Made by a program: the position numbers and the translations under genes. Shown here piece by piece: positions 53,101 through 64,000 of a DNA stretch of 64,000 bases. Source of the DNA: Lottia gigantea (Eukaryota; Mollusca; Gastropoda; Lottiidae); NCBI RefSeq assembly GCF_000327385.1, contig NW_008710397.1, positions 1,263,178 through 1,327,177 on the forward strand, given 5' to 3'. A model generated the notes under the pieces. That model was not told the DNA's origin. It ran no database searches and saw only the letters and a program-made list of their open reading frames with translations. Position 1 is the first letter of the stretch. Each line of letters begins with the position of its first letter.

Positions 53101-56100
53101 TAAAATTTTTTGCTAAAATTGAAAATTAAAATTGGTTTATTTGATTGATTGCTTTACTTACAGTGGGCTCAAACTGAAATTTTATAATTAACAGTTTGGC
53201 GTAGCTGCAAATGAGTCATTGATGAATGGTTATTTAAAAATAGCTGAGGTTGTAAAGATATTGGTTTACTGATGATCCGCTTTGCTTAGAATTTGTTCAA
53301 GCTGAAATTGGTTTAAATTGTGATGGACAAAAGCTAAAATTGGCTTCTTGGTGAATACCTCAGATAGAATAGACTCATTCATGAATGGCTTTACATTTGG
53401 ATTAAGATAAAGATGATTTTAAAATGAGAATTTTGCCTTCTTACAATTGGATCATGCTAATATTGGTTCAATGAAATGGACTCAATGATAATTTGCTTAA
53501 TGGTTATTAGCTCTTTGGTGATTATTCTGAAAATCAGAAGTTTGTTCACAAGGTCTACTTTGAAGTTGGTTAAACTGAAATTGGCTCATTGATGAATGGC
53601 TCTACTATCAGTTGGCTCATTGGTGAATGGCTCTGCTATCAGTTGGCTCATTTATGAATGACTGCTATCATTTGGCTCATTGATGAATGGCTTTGCTTCC
53701 AGTTGGCTCATTGAGGAATTGCTCTGATATCAGTTAGCTCAATGATGAATGATTCTGCTATTAGTTGGCTCATTGATGAATGGCTTTACTATCAGTTGGC
53801 TGATTAGTAAATGGCTCTGCTATCAGTTGGCTCATTGATGAATGACTTTGCTATCAGTTGGCTCATTGATGAATGGCTCTGCTATTACTTAGCTCATTGA
53901 TGAATGGCTCTATCGGTTGGCTCATTGATGAATGATTCTGCTATCAGTTGTCCCATTGGTGAATAGCTCTGCTAGTACTTAGCTCATTGGTGAATGGCTT
54001 TGCTGTCAATTGGCTCTTTGATGAATAGCTCTACTATCTTTTGGCTCATTGATGAATGGCTCTGATATCTGTTGGCTCATTGGTGAATGGCTCTGCTTAT
54101 AGTTTTTTCAAGCTGAATATGGTTCATTGATGAACGGTTAAAAGTGAGTAAGGCTGAAATAATGGTTTGTTGGTTATAACAGTTTAATGACAATGGATTT
54201 TCTTAAGATTTAATTGATAGATATTTGGTAAATATTTGCCTAACAGGTAATTTTTATTCTTAGTGAAATTTTATAAATTGAATGCATCCTTTTTAACTAA
54301 CATTTGTTATTGTTTATGTAGATCTAAATGAATGTGGATTAGGTATTGATACATGTCTAGTAGGTGAAAGATGTGATAACACTATCGGCTCGTATTCATG
54401 TCGTAGATTCCGCCATTGTGGTACAGGTTATACTCTAGATGAACAGTCACAGAGATGTAAAGGTGAGTAATTGCAACAGACTTGTCAATTTTCAGAATAG
54501 TCGGTTAGATTTTGTGTACATCAAACAAATAGGGTTGTTATTACAACTATTTTAAACTTATCAGAAAATTATCAGAACTTGTTAGAACTTATCACAACTT
54601 ATCACAACTTGTTAGAACTTATCACAACTTTTTAGAACTTATCAGAACTTGTTAACTTGTTAGAACTAATTGGAACTTATTAGAAGAAATACTTTGTTTT
54701 GCTATAGTACTTTCTTAAAGTATTACAAATATATAAGCCCTTGAAATTAATGTATAATCATATTTTTCATCTTCTGTTCAATATCCACTTAGTTCGTCTG
54801 GCCTAAATATTTAAAAAAAAAAGAATCCACAAATATGTTTCTCATGACATATTAAAACCAATTAATTTCATGACATATTAAAACCAATTAATTTCATGAC
54901 ATATTAAAACCAATTAATTTCATGACAGATAGAAACTAAATACTTTCATGACATATCGAAACTAATTCATTTCATGACATATCGAAACTAATTCATTTCA
55001 TGACATATCGAAACTAATTAATATCATGACATATCAAAACTAATTTATTTCATGATATATAGAAACCAATTTATTTCATGATGTATAGAAACTAATTTAT
55101 TTCATTACATATAGAAACTAATTCATTTCATGACATTTAGAAACTAATTAATTTCATGACATATCGAAACTAATTAATTTCAAAACATATAGAAACTAAT
55201 TAATTTCATGATATATAGAAACTAATTAATTTCATGACATATAGAAACCAATTAATTTCATGACATATAGAAACCAATTCATTTCATGACATATAGAAAC
55301 TAATTCATTTCATGACATATAGAAACTTATTAATTTCATGACGTATAGAAACTAATTAATTTCATGACTTATGTAAAAACTAATTGATTTCATGACATAT
55401 GTAAAAACTAATTAATTTCATGACTTATGTAAAAACTAATTAATTTCATGACATTGTTTCTATGTAATTTGTAGATGATGATGAATGTATATTAGGAACA
55501 CATAATTGTGGTCGTGGTTATCAATGTGTTAATGTACAAGGATCATTTCGATGTGAAGTCAAGAGATGTGAAGAAGGCACCAGGTTTAACCCTGTTAATG
55601 GGGAATGTGAAAGAGTCAACTGTAAAAGAGGGTTAAGACCTGACAGAATTGGAAACTGTATAGGTAAGCCATCTCTCTATGTGGACATATATTGTCAGCA
55701 CCCCCGTCCGTACATCCGTCCGTCAACAACATTTTCTTGTGAGCGCTCTAAAAACTAGATTTTTTGATGGAATCAAATGAAATTCGGTATGTGTATACAT
55801 ATTCATAAAACAAAGATCAAGTTCGAATTTGAGTTATTTTCGATTGTTAGAAGCAAAGTTATTGCCCTTGCCCCAAAATCTTGAATATGCTATTACTCTC
55901 TTAGTTTTCAACCGATTTTGATGAAACTCAAAATGGATGTTATTGGACCTAAATCGAAAGGTTTGAGAAAGTTTAGTTTACTTCTGATTAAATTTAAGGC
56001 TTTTTCAAGATTTAGGCCTCTTACTTCAGTTTTTACAGTAAGTGCTTCTATCAACATCAATTGCTCGTAAACACTCAATAAACTTTCGTTTAGTATTTTT

Positions 56101-59100
56101 TTTTTTATTACAGCCACTTCAGAGTAGTGTCTAACGATCAAACTCTTGAACATTCGTCAAAATAACCTTTTGACCTAACCTGCTTCAACCAATCAAATTT
56201 ACGCCTTCTCCACGGTTAGCATTTTGTGAGAGATTGAAGGAATTTGATTGGTTAAAGCAGATGTCATCAGGTTAGGTTATCATATATTCGTATGTTTTAA
56301 TATTTCTATATTGCTCTACAACAATTGATGTATTGAACACTATATCGTTCTACAATTGATGTATTGAGCACCATTTTAACAGTTGTATTTCTATATCGCT
56401 CTACAATTGATGTATTGAGCACTATTTTAACAGTGGTATTTCTATATCGTTCTACAATTGATGTATTGAGTACTATTTTAACAGTGGTATTTCTATATCG
56501 CTCTACAATTGATGTATTGAGCACTATTTTAACAGTGGTATTTCTATATATCACTCTACAATTGATGTATTGAGCACTGTTTTAACAGGGGTATTTCTAT
56601 ATGACTCTACAATTGATGTATTAAGTACTATTTTAACAGTGGTATTTCTATATGACTCTACAATTGATGCATTGAGCACTATTTTAACTGATGGTATTTC
56701 TATATCTCTCTACAATTGATGTATTGAGCACTATTTTTACAGTAGCATATCTATATCACTCTACAATTGATGTATTGAGTACTATTTTAACTGATGGTAT
56801 TTCTATATTGCTCTACAATTGATGTATTGAGCACTATTTTAACTGATGGTATTTCTATATCGCTCTACAATTGATGCATTGAGCACTATTTTAACTGATG
56901 GTATTTCTATATGACTCTACAATTGATGCATTGAGCACTATTTTAACTGATGGTATTTCTATATCGCTCTACAATTGATGTATTGAGCACTATTTTTACA
57001 GTAGTATTTCTATATCTCTCTACAATTGATGTATTGAGCACTATTTTTACAATATTACTCTACAATTGATGTATTGAGTAATATTTTAACACTGGTATTT
57101 CTATATCACTCTACAATTGATGTATTGAGCACTATTTTAACAGTGGTATTTCTATATCACTCTACAATTGATGTATTGAGCACTATTTTAACACTGGTAT
57201 TTCTATATCACTCTACAATTGATGTATTGAGCACTATTTTAACACTGGTATTTCTATATCACTCTACAATTGATGTATTGACCACTATTTTAACACTGGT
57301 ATTTCTATATCACTCTACAATTGATGTATTGAGCACTATTTTAACAGTGGTATTTCTATATCACTCTACAATTGATGTATTGAGCACTATTTTAACAGTG
57401 GTATTTATATATATCACTCTACAATTGATGTATTGAGCACTATTTTAACAGTGGTATTTCTATATATCACTCTACAATTGATGTATTGAGCACTATTTTA
57501 ACAGTGGTATTTCTATATATCACTCTACAATTGATGTAATGAGCACTATTTTAACAGTGAAAATATTCTATTGTTGTATTTTGTTTTATAGATATTAATG
57601 AATGTATAGAATACAGTACTATATGTAATCAATATCAACAATGTGTCAATACAATAGGATCCTATCAATGTAGATCACTAGTTAATTGTCCTAATGGATT
57701 TGAAACTAATGAAAATGGTAGATGTGTAGGTAAGGAATATTATAATTATATTTTTACGCTATAAACTAAATCTGTAGAAACTGCTGGATTTATGTTAATG
57801 ATAGCCTACTAATAAATCCATATCAGAGCAAACTCAAAGGGAAAAGTACTGCATTTCTGGGGCTCAAGTTGGACCTAGAATATTATGTGAATAGTCTTCT
57901 ACTACAAATTTATGGATATCACACAATTACTTCAAAAAATACCTCAAACTAGGAATTTCTTTTTATGGCATTATCTTACTACTTGAACAATTTGAATTAA
58001 CTTCATTAGTCAAACTAAAATTTGGTGTTATAAATTGTCAATCAAATTTTTGTATCTAAATTTAACCCTGACATAGACCTGCCTAGTTTTAATTTTAATT
58101 AAAACTATATTGAATGTATAAAAATGATACAATGTGTTTACAGATATTGATGAATGTGCTAGTGGTAAGCACAGATGTGCTGGAGAACAACAATGTGTTA
58201 ACAGACAGGGAAGTTATTTCTGTCAATGTCCTCGTGGTTATAGATTTATTAACAATATTTGTGAAGGTAGGTTATTATTTCAGTCAGTGCTTATTGATTT
58301 GGGTCCAGTGGCGGCTTCAGCTTAATGGGACTTGAGGTACAAATAGGGGGCAGACGGACTCAGTTTCGAGGTTTAGTTCAAAATGTGGAAGCGCCAAAGG
58401 ATACCCCAAACCTACCATGGAATGAGGATTCTCCCCAAAGAATATTTTTGCAAAATAGAATTGATTTAGTGCATTTGGACACATATTTTAGGCAAAAACA
58501 TAGATTTGTGGAAATGAAGTTGGGGTACAATATTTGAAGTACAAACCATTCTTCTTTGGGGGCAAATGTGATATCAAATCTTTAGTGTGAATGAATTAAA
58601 ATGTAAAGAGCTGTATTATGAAATCTAAGGAACTATCAGTACCTGTCTCAAAGACTTAAGAACATGTGTCCTGCCTCAGTAGGGATATGGAAATGGTCCA
58701 GTTGTCTCTACCCTACTTTCACAGCAATGAGGCTTAAATAAGCAAATTCTCTTAAAATCACTCTGTTTGAAACTCTGAAAAACAACAAATTTTAGAAATT
58801 TCTCACTATAACCTGTTTTATTTTAGATGTAGATGAGTGTGCCTACAGTGCTGCTATTTGTCCATTGCAATCTAAATGTCAGAACACACCAGGAAGTTAT
58901 GTTTGTACTTGTAAAGATGGTCTAGAATCAGATGGTAGAGGGGGATGTAGTGGTAAGAGCTTTCAATTGAAATGAAAAATAAGAGTCACAACTTTATAAA
59001 TATTCATTCATAAATCCACTTCCAAACCATTCGATTGAGGCTAGAATTGGAATAGCAAGCTATGCAAAATTGTCCACATTGCAAAGTGCACGGCATGGCC

Positions 59101-62100
59101 TGTTTTCATAAACCACAGAGTGAAGTATAAAAGTAAGATTCATATTTGGATTGTTTTCTATTGTAGATATTGATGAATGTACAACTAGAAATATTTGTCA
59201 TCATAAATGTATCAATAATTTTGGTAGTTATTTCTGCACCTGTAACCGTGGTTACCAACTATCAGTAGATCAGAGGACATGTGAAGGTAAAAAATAAAAT
59301 TCCTTACAAGCAAGACAATTCAAAAATCTTGTCCAAAAAATGGCAAAATCGAGAGTAAATGTAGTAAAGTATACTTCCAAAGAGAAGTACCATCAGGTGT
59401 TTTGGTAAGAGTAAGCAATACTACACTACTACAATAGTCAAAATCATGAGATACAACCAGATTCATGCCTGACCAAACAAATCAGCCAAAATGTCAGTAG
59501 CAGATTTATTGTATTTATCAAGGAGTACACATCTATTAATAGTCAATTATGAGTTAAGATGGACATGAATGAAACTATCCTTGTATTTTGGTATTGATGA
59601 ATGTAATCATCCAGTTGTATTTTAGATATTGATGAATGTAATCATCCAGTCGTATTTTAGATATTGATGAATGTAATCATCCAGTTGTATTTTAGATATT
59701 GATGAATCTAATCATCCAGTCGTATTTTAGATAAAGATGAATGTAATCATCCAGTCGTATTTTAGATAAAGATGAATGTAATCATCCAGTCGTATTTTAG
59801 ATATTGATGAATGTAATCATCCAGTTGTATTTTAGATATTGATGAATCTAATCATCCAGTTGTATTTTAGATATTGATGAATGTAATTATCTAGTTGTAT
59901 TTTAGATATTGATGAATGTAATCATCCAGTCGTATTTTAGATATTGATGAATGTAATCATCCAGTCGTATTTTAGATATTGATGAATGTAATCATCCAGT
60001 CGTATTTTAGATATTGATGAATCTAATCATCCAGTTGTATTTTAGATATTGATGAATGTAATCATCCAGTTGTATTATAGATATTGATGAATCTAATCAT
60101 CGAGTTGTATTATAGATATTGATGAATGTAATCATCCAGTTGTATTTTAGATATTGATGAATGTAATCATCCAGTTGTATTATAGATATTGATGAATGTA
60201 ATCATCCAGTCATATTTTAGATATTGATGAATGTAATCATCCAGTCGTATTTTAGATAATGATGAATGTAATCATCCAGTAGTATTTTAGATAATGATGA
60301 ATGTAATCATCCAGTAGTATTTTAGATAATGATGAATCTAATCATCCAGTTGTATTTTAGATATTGATGAATGTAATCATCCAGTCGTATTTTAGATAAT
60401 GATGAATGTAATCATCCAGTAGTATTTTAGATAATGATGAATCTAATCATCCAGTTGTATTTTAGATATTGATGAATGTAATCATCTAGTTGTATTATAG
60501 ATATTGATGAATCTAATCATCCAGTTGTATTTTAGATATTGATGAATGTAATTATCTAGTTGTATTTTAGATATTGATGAATGTAATCATCCAGTTGTAT
60601 TATAGATATTGATGAATGTAATCATCCAGTAGTATTTTAGATATTGATGAATGTAATCATCCAGTCGTATTTTAGATATTGATGAATGTAATCAGTTTGG
60701 TGGTAGAGGTCGTGTTTGTGGTGGTAGGTGTAGTAACACTCCTGGTTCCTTTACCTGTGATTGTCCAGATGGATGGAAGAAATCCAGAGATTCCAGATCA
60801 TGTGAAGGTATCAAATCAAACTACAAGCTATAAGATAGTTTAAGTTTTCATAACTTTACTCGACCAATCACCAAAAATAAAAAAAACTTATATAAGCAAT
60901 ACATTTCTATTAACCCTAAATCTTGTCCAAAGCATGACAAAATCAGGAGTAATAATTGTATAGTAGTGGACTCTTCAAACGAGAAGTACCATCAGGTGTT
61001 TCAAAAAGAGTAAACATGGTCTGCTTCCCATGCAAAACTGTCTCAAAATGAAGACATAAGAATAAGTTCTACTACATGGCCAACTTAGGTCAGTTGTCTG
61101 ATGATTGCATAACGTGAAACTCTGAGTAACATAATGAAGTTCTGTTTTAATATTTATATTTTGTATTTTTTTTTGTAGATATTGATGAATGTAGTGATGG
61201 TACAGCCTTCTGTCCATCTAGAGATAGTACATGTGTTAACACAAGAGGAGGCTATAAATGTCCTGTTGTACAGTGTCCAGAAGGTTTTGTTAAAACTGTA
61301 CCAGGAGGTCAACAAAATGCGTAAGTTACAATATATTTGATAGATTGTTGAAGCATGTATTTGGTGTTAGTTTTCTTTTTCTCTTTAGTTAATGACAGTT
61401 CTGTGGAAATATAATATTTTACCTAAGTAAATCAGAATTTTCAATTTCAAAAATCTGTACAGTTGTTTTCTTACAGCAACCAAAAAGCATAATTTTGGTG
61501 TAAAAAATTAAGGGCTGTTTTTTTTTGGTTAAAACTTTCAGATACGTTAAAGAGCACATTTCTCTAGATATAGTATTTATAAATTTGCGCACATGAATAT
61601 TTCGACCTTCAAAAAAAACAAAATGAGTGTTCCTGTGTTATTCTTTGGTAATATTAATATACGAAAGTCTAATTAAAATACAGCTGTAGGTTTTGCATTA
61701 TATGTTTCTACTGGATTACTTCACGCACACCATGATCACACAACATCTTTTTTTAAATCAGGTTCTACAATATTTTAAATTGTGAGCCCATCAAATCCAT
61801 TGCTTGAGTTTGATTTAAAGCACAGGTCCAATCATCATATAGTAAATATTACATGATTTTAAATGCCTTTGATTGGTTGATTAAGTCAACATACCTACCT
61901 TAGAAATGTATTAAGATCATGATACACATAGAAAATGTACAATATCTAGAGCTGTATTTAATGCATGTTTTTTCAGGCATGAATTGGTTTTTTATACAAA
62001 TAAAATTAACACAATAAGCTTGGAAACCAATTTGTTGTCTTTATGTTGTTGTTGTTTGTTTTGAATTATTTGTTGTTGTTATTTTGTAGTGTTCGTTGTA

Positions 62101-62480
62101 AACAAGCTGGTTCATTTAATCCTAACGCTAATGAATTGATATCTATGTCTTACAACTTTTTAACATTCCCAACCAATATCATCATTCCTACACCACTGTT
62201 TTCAATGACTGGAGCTAAAGATAGTCAACGTAGATACAGTTGGGAACTGAAAATACTTCAAGCTCGACCACTGTTAGCTGGTGTACCACGAGCCTCTAAA
62301 TTAAACTTTGAATTATCTCAGACAAACAATCAAGCTGTAGTAACTCTTGTTAAAAGAATTCAGGGACCTCAAGATGTGATTCTTCAATTGTTGATGAAAA
62401 TCCAATCTGAGAAATTCAACGGAATCGCAGAATCTAAAATATATCTGTATGTTACAGATGGACCTAGTACATTTGCTTAA
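44123..62480 (+). CDS. FBLN1: Fibulin-1/2-like extracellular matrix protein, complete, 16 coding exons
   Basis: Secreted calcium-binding matrix glycoprotein of the fibulin family. Exons: 44123-44180, 46962-47215, 48000-48144, 49215-49355, 50696-50833, 51744-51938, 52735-52866, 54322-54462, 55475-55663, 57592-57729, 58144-58266, 58827-58952, 59167-59286, 60676-60807, 61179-61320, 62090-62480; 854 residues. Nearly all internal junctions are phase 1, as in EGF-module genes. Seen: hydrophobic signal peptide 1-~19; anaphylatoxin-like modules ~30-155 with paired cysteines (PCCNEG, LCCIKD, ECCICC, ECCTG); twelve EGF-like modules 154-725, most opening with the calcium-binding DIDEC/DINEC pattern; C-terminal module from ~726 with LTFPTNI, as in fibulin-1D and fibulin-2. 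The modules in exons 6 and 9 carry extra Cys segments. Fibulin-1 versus fibulin-2 orthology is uncertain; the large fibulin-2 N-terminal region is absent. Exons 5 and 14 adjoin arrays that copy their acceptor ends, and exon 5 could extend upstream in frame. Confidence 0.93.
44407..45042. mobile_element. Palindromic MITE interrupted by a SINE
   Basis: Same family as 20091-20393, with left end AAAGGGATTGTAAAGAGG and the SINE insertion at 44460-44785. Confidence 0.75.
44460..44785 (-). mobile_element. SINE family 1 copy inserted in an inverted-repeat element
   Basis: Reverse copy that splits the element at 44407-45042. GACATTGAT occurs on both sides, as expected for a target-site duplication. 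Confidence 0.75.
45875..46105 (+). mobile_element. SINE family 1 copy, truncated
   Basis: Forward copy with the head GCAGTGGCTCAGTGAATTC and a deleted body, in fibulin intron 1. Confidence 0.65.
47700..47980 (+). mobile_element. TTAA-flanked MITE copy
   Basis: Diverged subfamily (AAAGGAGCACCTTCA), shared with 19080-19426; in fibulin intron 2. Confidence 0.65.
48840..49178 (+). mobile_element. TTAA-flanked MITE copy
   Basis: Near full length, with AAAGGGACGGATTTG at the left and AATCTGTCCCTTTAA at the right, just before fibulin exon 4. Confidence 0.75.
49398..49487. mobile_element. Mini inverted-repeat element next to fibulin exon 4
   Basis: GCAGGGGTTTTCAG and GTTGAAAACCCCTGC form ~15-bp inverted ends over ~90 bp. 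Related ends occur at 1-20 and 21820-21860. Confidence 0.5.
49925..50725 (+). repeat. 45-bp minisatellite made of the 3' splice site plus start of fibulin exon 5
   Basis: About eighteen units, TTATTTAGGTGAATATGG followed by the first ~30 nt of the exon. The exon proper begins at the last unit (50696). The unit is a multiple of three and stop-free in the exon frame. Confidence 0.95.
50129..50695 (+). other. In-frame, stop-free extension upstream of fibulin exon 5 (possible variable exon)
   Basis: Thirteen AG acceptors (after-AG starts 50129, 50174, 50219, 50264, 50300, 50345, 50390, 50471, 50516, 50561, 50606, 50651, 50696) are spaced by multiples of 3, mostly 45 bp. The frame is open through all of them into exon 5. 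Each unit would add [15 protein letters not shown] or a variant. Unit lengths of 36 occur and keep frame; the first out-of-frame step is 47 bp, upstream of 50129. Whether any upstream acceptor is used is unknown. Confidence 0.5.
50874..51120. mobile_element. MITE with TIR around GGCCCTACTCG
   Basis: Left GAGGCCCTACTCG, right CGAGTAGGGCCTTAA; in fibulin intron 5. A possible relative lies at 51965-52160. Confidence 0.6.
51125..51310 (+). mobile_element. SINE family 2 copy, 3' part
   Basis: Shares GGGAAAGATCAATGCCA and GACCAGCTGGTAGAAAGGA; in fibulin intron 5. Confidence 0.65.
51335..51553. mobile_element. Hairpin MITE with ~75-bp arms
   Basis: The left arm runs CTCAAAACTTTTATTGTGAA to ACTGAAATGTC; the right arm is its near-perfect inverse. 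The arms are over 90 percent matched, which suggests recent origin. Confidence 0.75.
53560..54110. repeat. 31-bp minisatellite in fibulin intron 7
   Basis: Units TTGGCTCATTGATGAATGGC plus TCTGCTATCAG, about 17 diverged copies. The ATTGATGAATG core matches the start of many calcium-binding EGF exons of this gene, preceded by a CTATCAG acceptor-like string. That may be chance. Confidence 0.9.
54835..55455. repeat. 26-bp minisatellite in fibulin intron 8
   Basis: Units CATGACATATAGAAACTAAT plus TAATTT, about 23 copies, running up to 20 nt before exon 9. A small AACTTATCACAACTTGTTAG array lies at 54555-54670. Confidence 0.95.
56150..56300. mobile_element. Short inverted-repeat element
   Basis: GACCTAACCTGCTTCAACCA and its inverse, TGGTTAAAGCAG with TCAGGTTAGGT, flank a short centre. 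Confidence 0.6.
56300..57560. repeat. 51-bp minisatellite in fibulin intron 9
   Basis: Units CTCTACAATTGATGTATTGA then GCACTATTTTAACAGTGG and TATTTCTATATCA, about 24 copies. The length is a multiple of three, so open frames appear on both strands. It ends just before exon 10. Confidence 0.95.
59590..60690 (+). repeat. 35-bp minisatellite made of the 3' splice site plus start of fibulin exon 14
   Basis: About 31 units. Each is ATATTGATGAATGTAATCAT followed by CCAGTTGTATTTTAG. The real exon 14 (60676) begins ATATTGATGAATGTAATCAG after TATTTTAG, so each unit carries the acceptor and the DIDECN codons. Each unit contains TTT TAG in the exon frame, so an upstream acceptor gives an early stop. Confidence 0.96.
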
Positions 62481-62514
62481 CTCATTCTCACCTAATGATA
62501 TCTCTTATTATTTG

Positions 62515-63085
62515 TGCTATATATCAAGACACATATGGTCATTTGTGCCATATATCAAGACACATATGGCTATTTGTGCTATATATCAGACACATATGGT
62601 CATTTGTGCAATATATCAAAGACACATATGGTCATTTGTTCTATATATCAAGACACATATGGTTATTTGTGCTATATATCAGACACATATGGTCATTTGT
62701 GCTATATATCAAAGACACATATGGCCATTTATTCTATATATCAAAGACACATATGGTCATTTGTTCTATATATCAAGACACATATGGCCATTTGTGCTAT
62801 ATATCAAAGACACATATGGTCATTTGTGCTATATCTCAAAGACACATATGGCCATTTGTGCTATATATCAAAACATATGGTCATTTGTGCTATATGTATA
62901 TCAAAGACACATAGTCATTTGTGGTATATATGTCAAAGACACATATGATCATTTGTGGTATATATATCAAAGACACATATGGTCATTTGTGGTATATATA
63001 TCAAAGACACATATGATCATTTGTGGTATGTATATCAAAGACACATATGGTCATTTGTGCTATATATCAAAGACACATATTTCTG
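62515..63085. repeat. 31-32-bp minisatellite in the fibulin 3' UTR
   Basis: Units ATATATCAAAGACACATATG plus GTCATTTGTGCT, about 18 copies, starting 35 nt after the stop codon. It is open in all three plus frames, which gives false proteins of 100-260 residues. Confidence 0.95.
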
Positions 63086-63224
63086 GTCATTTCAACATAT
63101 TACCACATTATTACTTTTCCATAATTTTGACAAAAAAATTGTACCGTGGCCTAAAACAGCACTTCTCAACCTCAGTGAAATCATGCCTCCACAAAAGAGT
63201 TCTTACAAATCTTTTCCTCCCCAA

Positions 63225-63230
63225 AATAAA
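63225..63230 (+). terminator. Candidate poly(A) signal for fibulin
   Basis: AATAAA about 745 nt past the fibulin stop, beyond the 31-bp array. Another AATAAA is at 63758-63763. If either is used, the array is in the mature 3' UTR. Confidence 0.35.
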
Positions 63231-63355
63231 TCAGTCATTTTGAAACGTTTTTCACTCTAAAAAAAGTACTCTACGATTAACCATGAATGGATATAAAATC
63301 ATACACCACATATCAAGATAGTTCATTGTGACCCTTTTCTGTATGTCAAGGGTAA

Positions 63356-63616
63356 AGATTTTACGTCTTCATTTTATACCTTGACTGCAAGTCCCACTTT
63401 CTTGTTTCACGGTCAACAATTTGATTGGGTTGTACACCAGCGAATACGGCCAATCAGAACTCTCAATTCACGTGTAATTAATTTTTACAGTTTCTGTCGA
63501 GGGCTCAGATTGGCTGTATTCACTAGCGTATAATGCAATCAAATTGCTGCATTCAAAAACTTCTTCTATGAAACAAGTAAGTGGGTCATTTCCAGTCAAG
63601 GTATAAGATGAAGACG
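63356..63616. mobile_element. Large palindromic element downstream of fibulin
   Basis: Arms of ~110 bp, including CTTCATTTTATACCTTGACT and AGTCAAGGTATAAGATGAAG, inverted around an AATTAATTTTTACAG centre. Confidence 0.7.
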
Positions 63617-64000
63617 GAATACCTTATGTGATGAAGCATATTTTGCGATTAGTGACATCAAACACTTAGTTTTAGTGGGATTGCAGGAACCACAGACGTC
63701 GAATTGAAAACTAACGTTGATAAATGTATTCAAAATATTCCATTTTTATATGATTTCAATAAATTGTACATATCCAATATAATCACGTCCTAGATTTTAT
63801 TTGAATAAACTTTCGGATCATTACAGAATTTTCTTTTTCTTATTTTGTCTTATTGTAGCCCTAAATTGTATGTCATTCAATGGTCTAACGGCCTAATCAC
63901 CTTAACGGCCATAGTTCGCCATTTTTCGGGTGTTGATTTGGTTCTTGAATATAGATAAATAGTCTTCAGAAGTACTTTAGAACCTACGAAAATAGAATAA

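Larger units (their letters stand above)
62481..64000. other. Fibulin 3' UTR and flank
   Basis: Begins with the 31-bp array. Then come a possible hAT-like terminus (near 63160), a large palindromic element (63356-63616), half of another inverted-repeat element (63600-63720) and AT-rich sequence. No exon is supported. Confidence 0.6.

Noticed and set aside
56306-57436. Open frames on both strands in the 51-bp array
   Set aside because: The period is a multiple of three, so frames stay open. It ends before the exon 10 acceptor and is not in a clear splice-edge relation to it.
62449-63260. Long open frames of up to 264 codons in all three plus frames
   Set aside because: They come from the 31-32-bp 3' UTR array (ICAIYQ/HLCYIS patterns). 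Any repeat unit without stops does this; there is no family signature.

Overview
The window looks like one stretch of an AT-rich, intron-dense invertebrate nuclear genome. A mollusc, probably a gastropod, is my best guess. The reasons are long introns crowded with minisatellites, small inverted-repeat elements and tRNA-derived SINEs, and a thioredoxin reductase with a fused glutaredoxin domain and a C-terminal selenocysteine. The taxon is inference. No bacterial or organellar signature is present, and I see no retrovirus-like, LTR or Polinton remains.

Three complete protein-coding genes could be assembled exon by exon, all with consistent splice phases. (1) Minus strand, 29789 down to 2893: a thioredoxin-glutathione reductase (TGR), 18 coding exons, 630 residues, ending Gly-Cys-Sec-Gly with the Sec TGA at 2899-2901. 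(2) Plus strand, 31760-39020: RAD52, 10 coding exons, 481 residues, head to head with TGR. (3) Plus strand, 44123-62480: a secreted fibulin-1/2-like matrix protein, 16 coding exons, 854 residues, with a signal peptide, anaphylatoxin-like modules, 12 EGF-like modules and a fibulin C-terminal module. The genes have unrelated jobs (redox and selenium metabolism, homologous recombination, extracellular matrix). Only TGR and RAD52 could share a promoter region.

Layout: 1-2892 is the TGR 3' flank with repeat relics; 2893-29789 is TGR; 29790-31759 is the TGR/RAD52 intergenic region; 31760-39020 is RAD52; 39021-44122 is intergenic with two arrays; 44123-62480 is fibulin; 62481-64000 is the fibulin 3' UTR and flank. 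A 50-base N gap at 16156-16205 is bracketed by two near-identical copies of about 2.1 and 2.4 kb. This is almost certainly an unmerged contig overlap, so TGR exon 5 appears twice.

The most striking feature is about fifteen tandem arrays, roughly a fifth of the window. Five of them, across all three genes, have a repeat unit made of the edge of a coding exon plus its own splice site: donor-type in TGR exons 5 and 14 and RAD52 exon 5, acceptor-type in fibulin exons 5 and 14. Each such gene junction therefore sits beside roughly 10 to 30 copies of its own splice site. In four arrays the unit brings an in-frame stop if a copy site is used. In the fibulin exon 5 array the 45-bp unit is in frame and stop-free for over 560 bp up to the exon, so a variable Tyr/Cys-rich protein repeat is possible. 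This splice-edge minisatellite pattern is the best candidate here for something undescribed.
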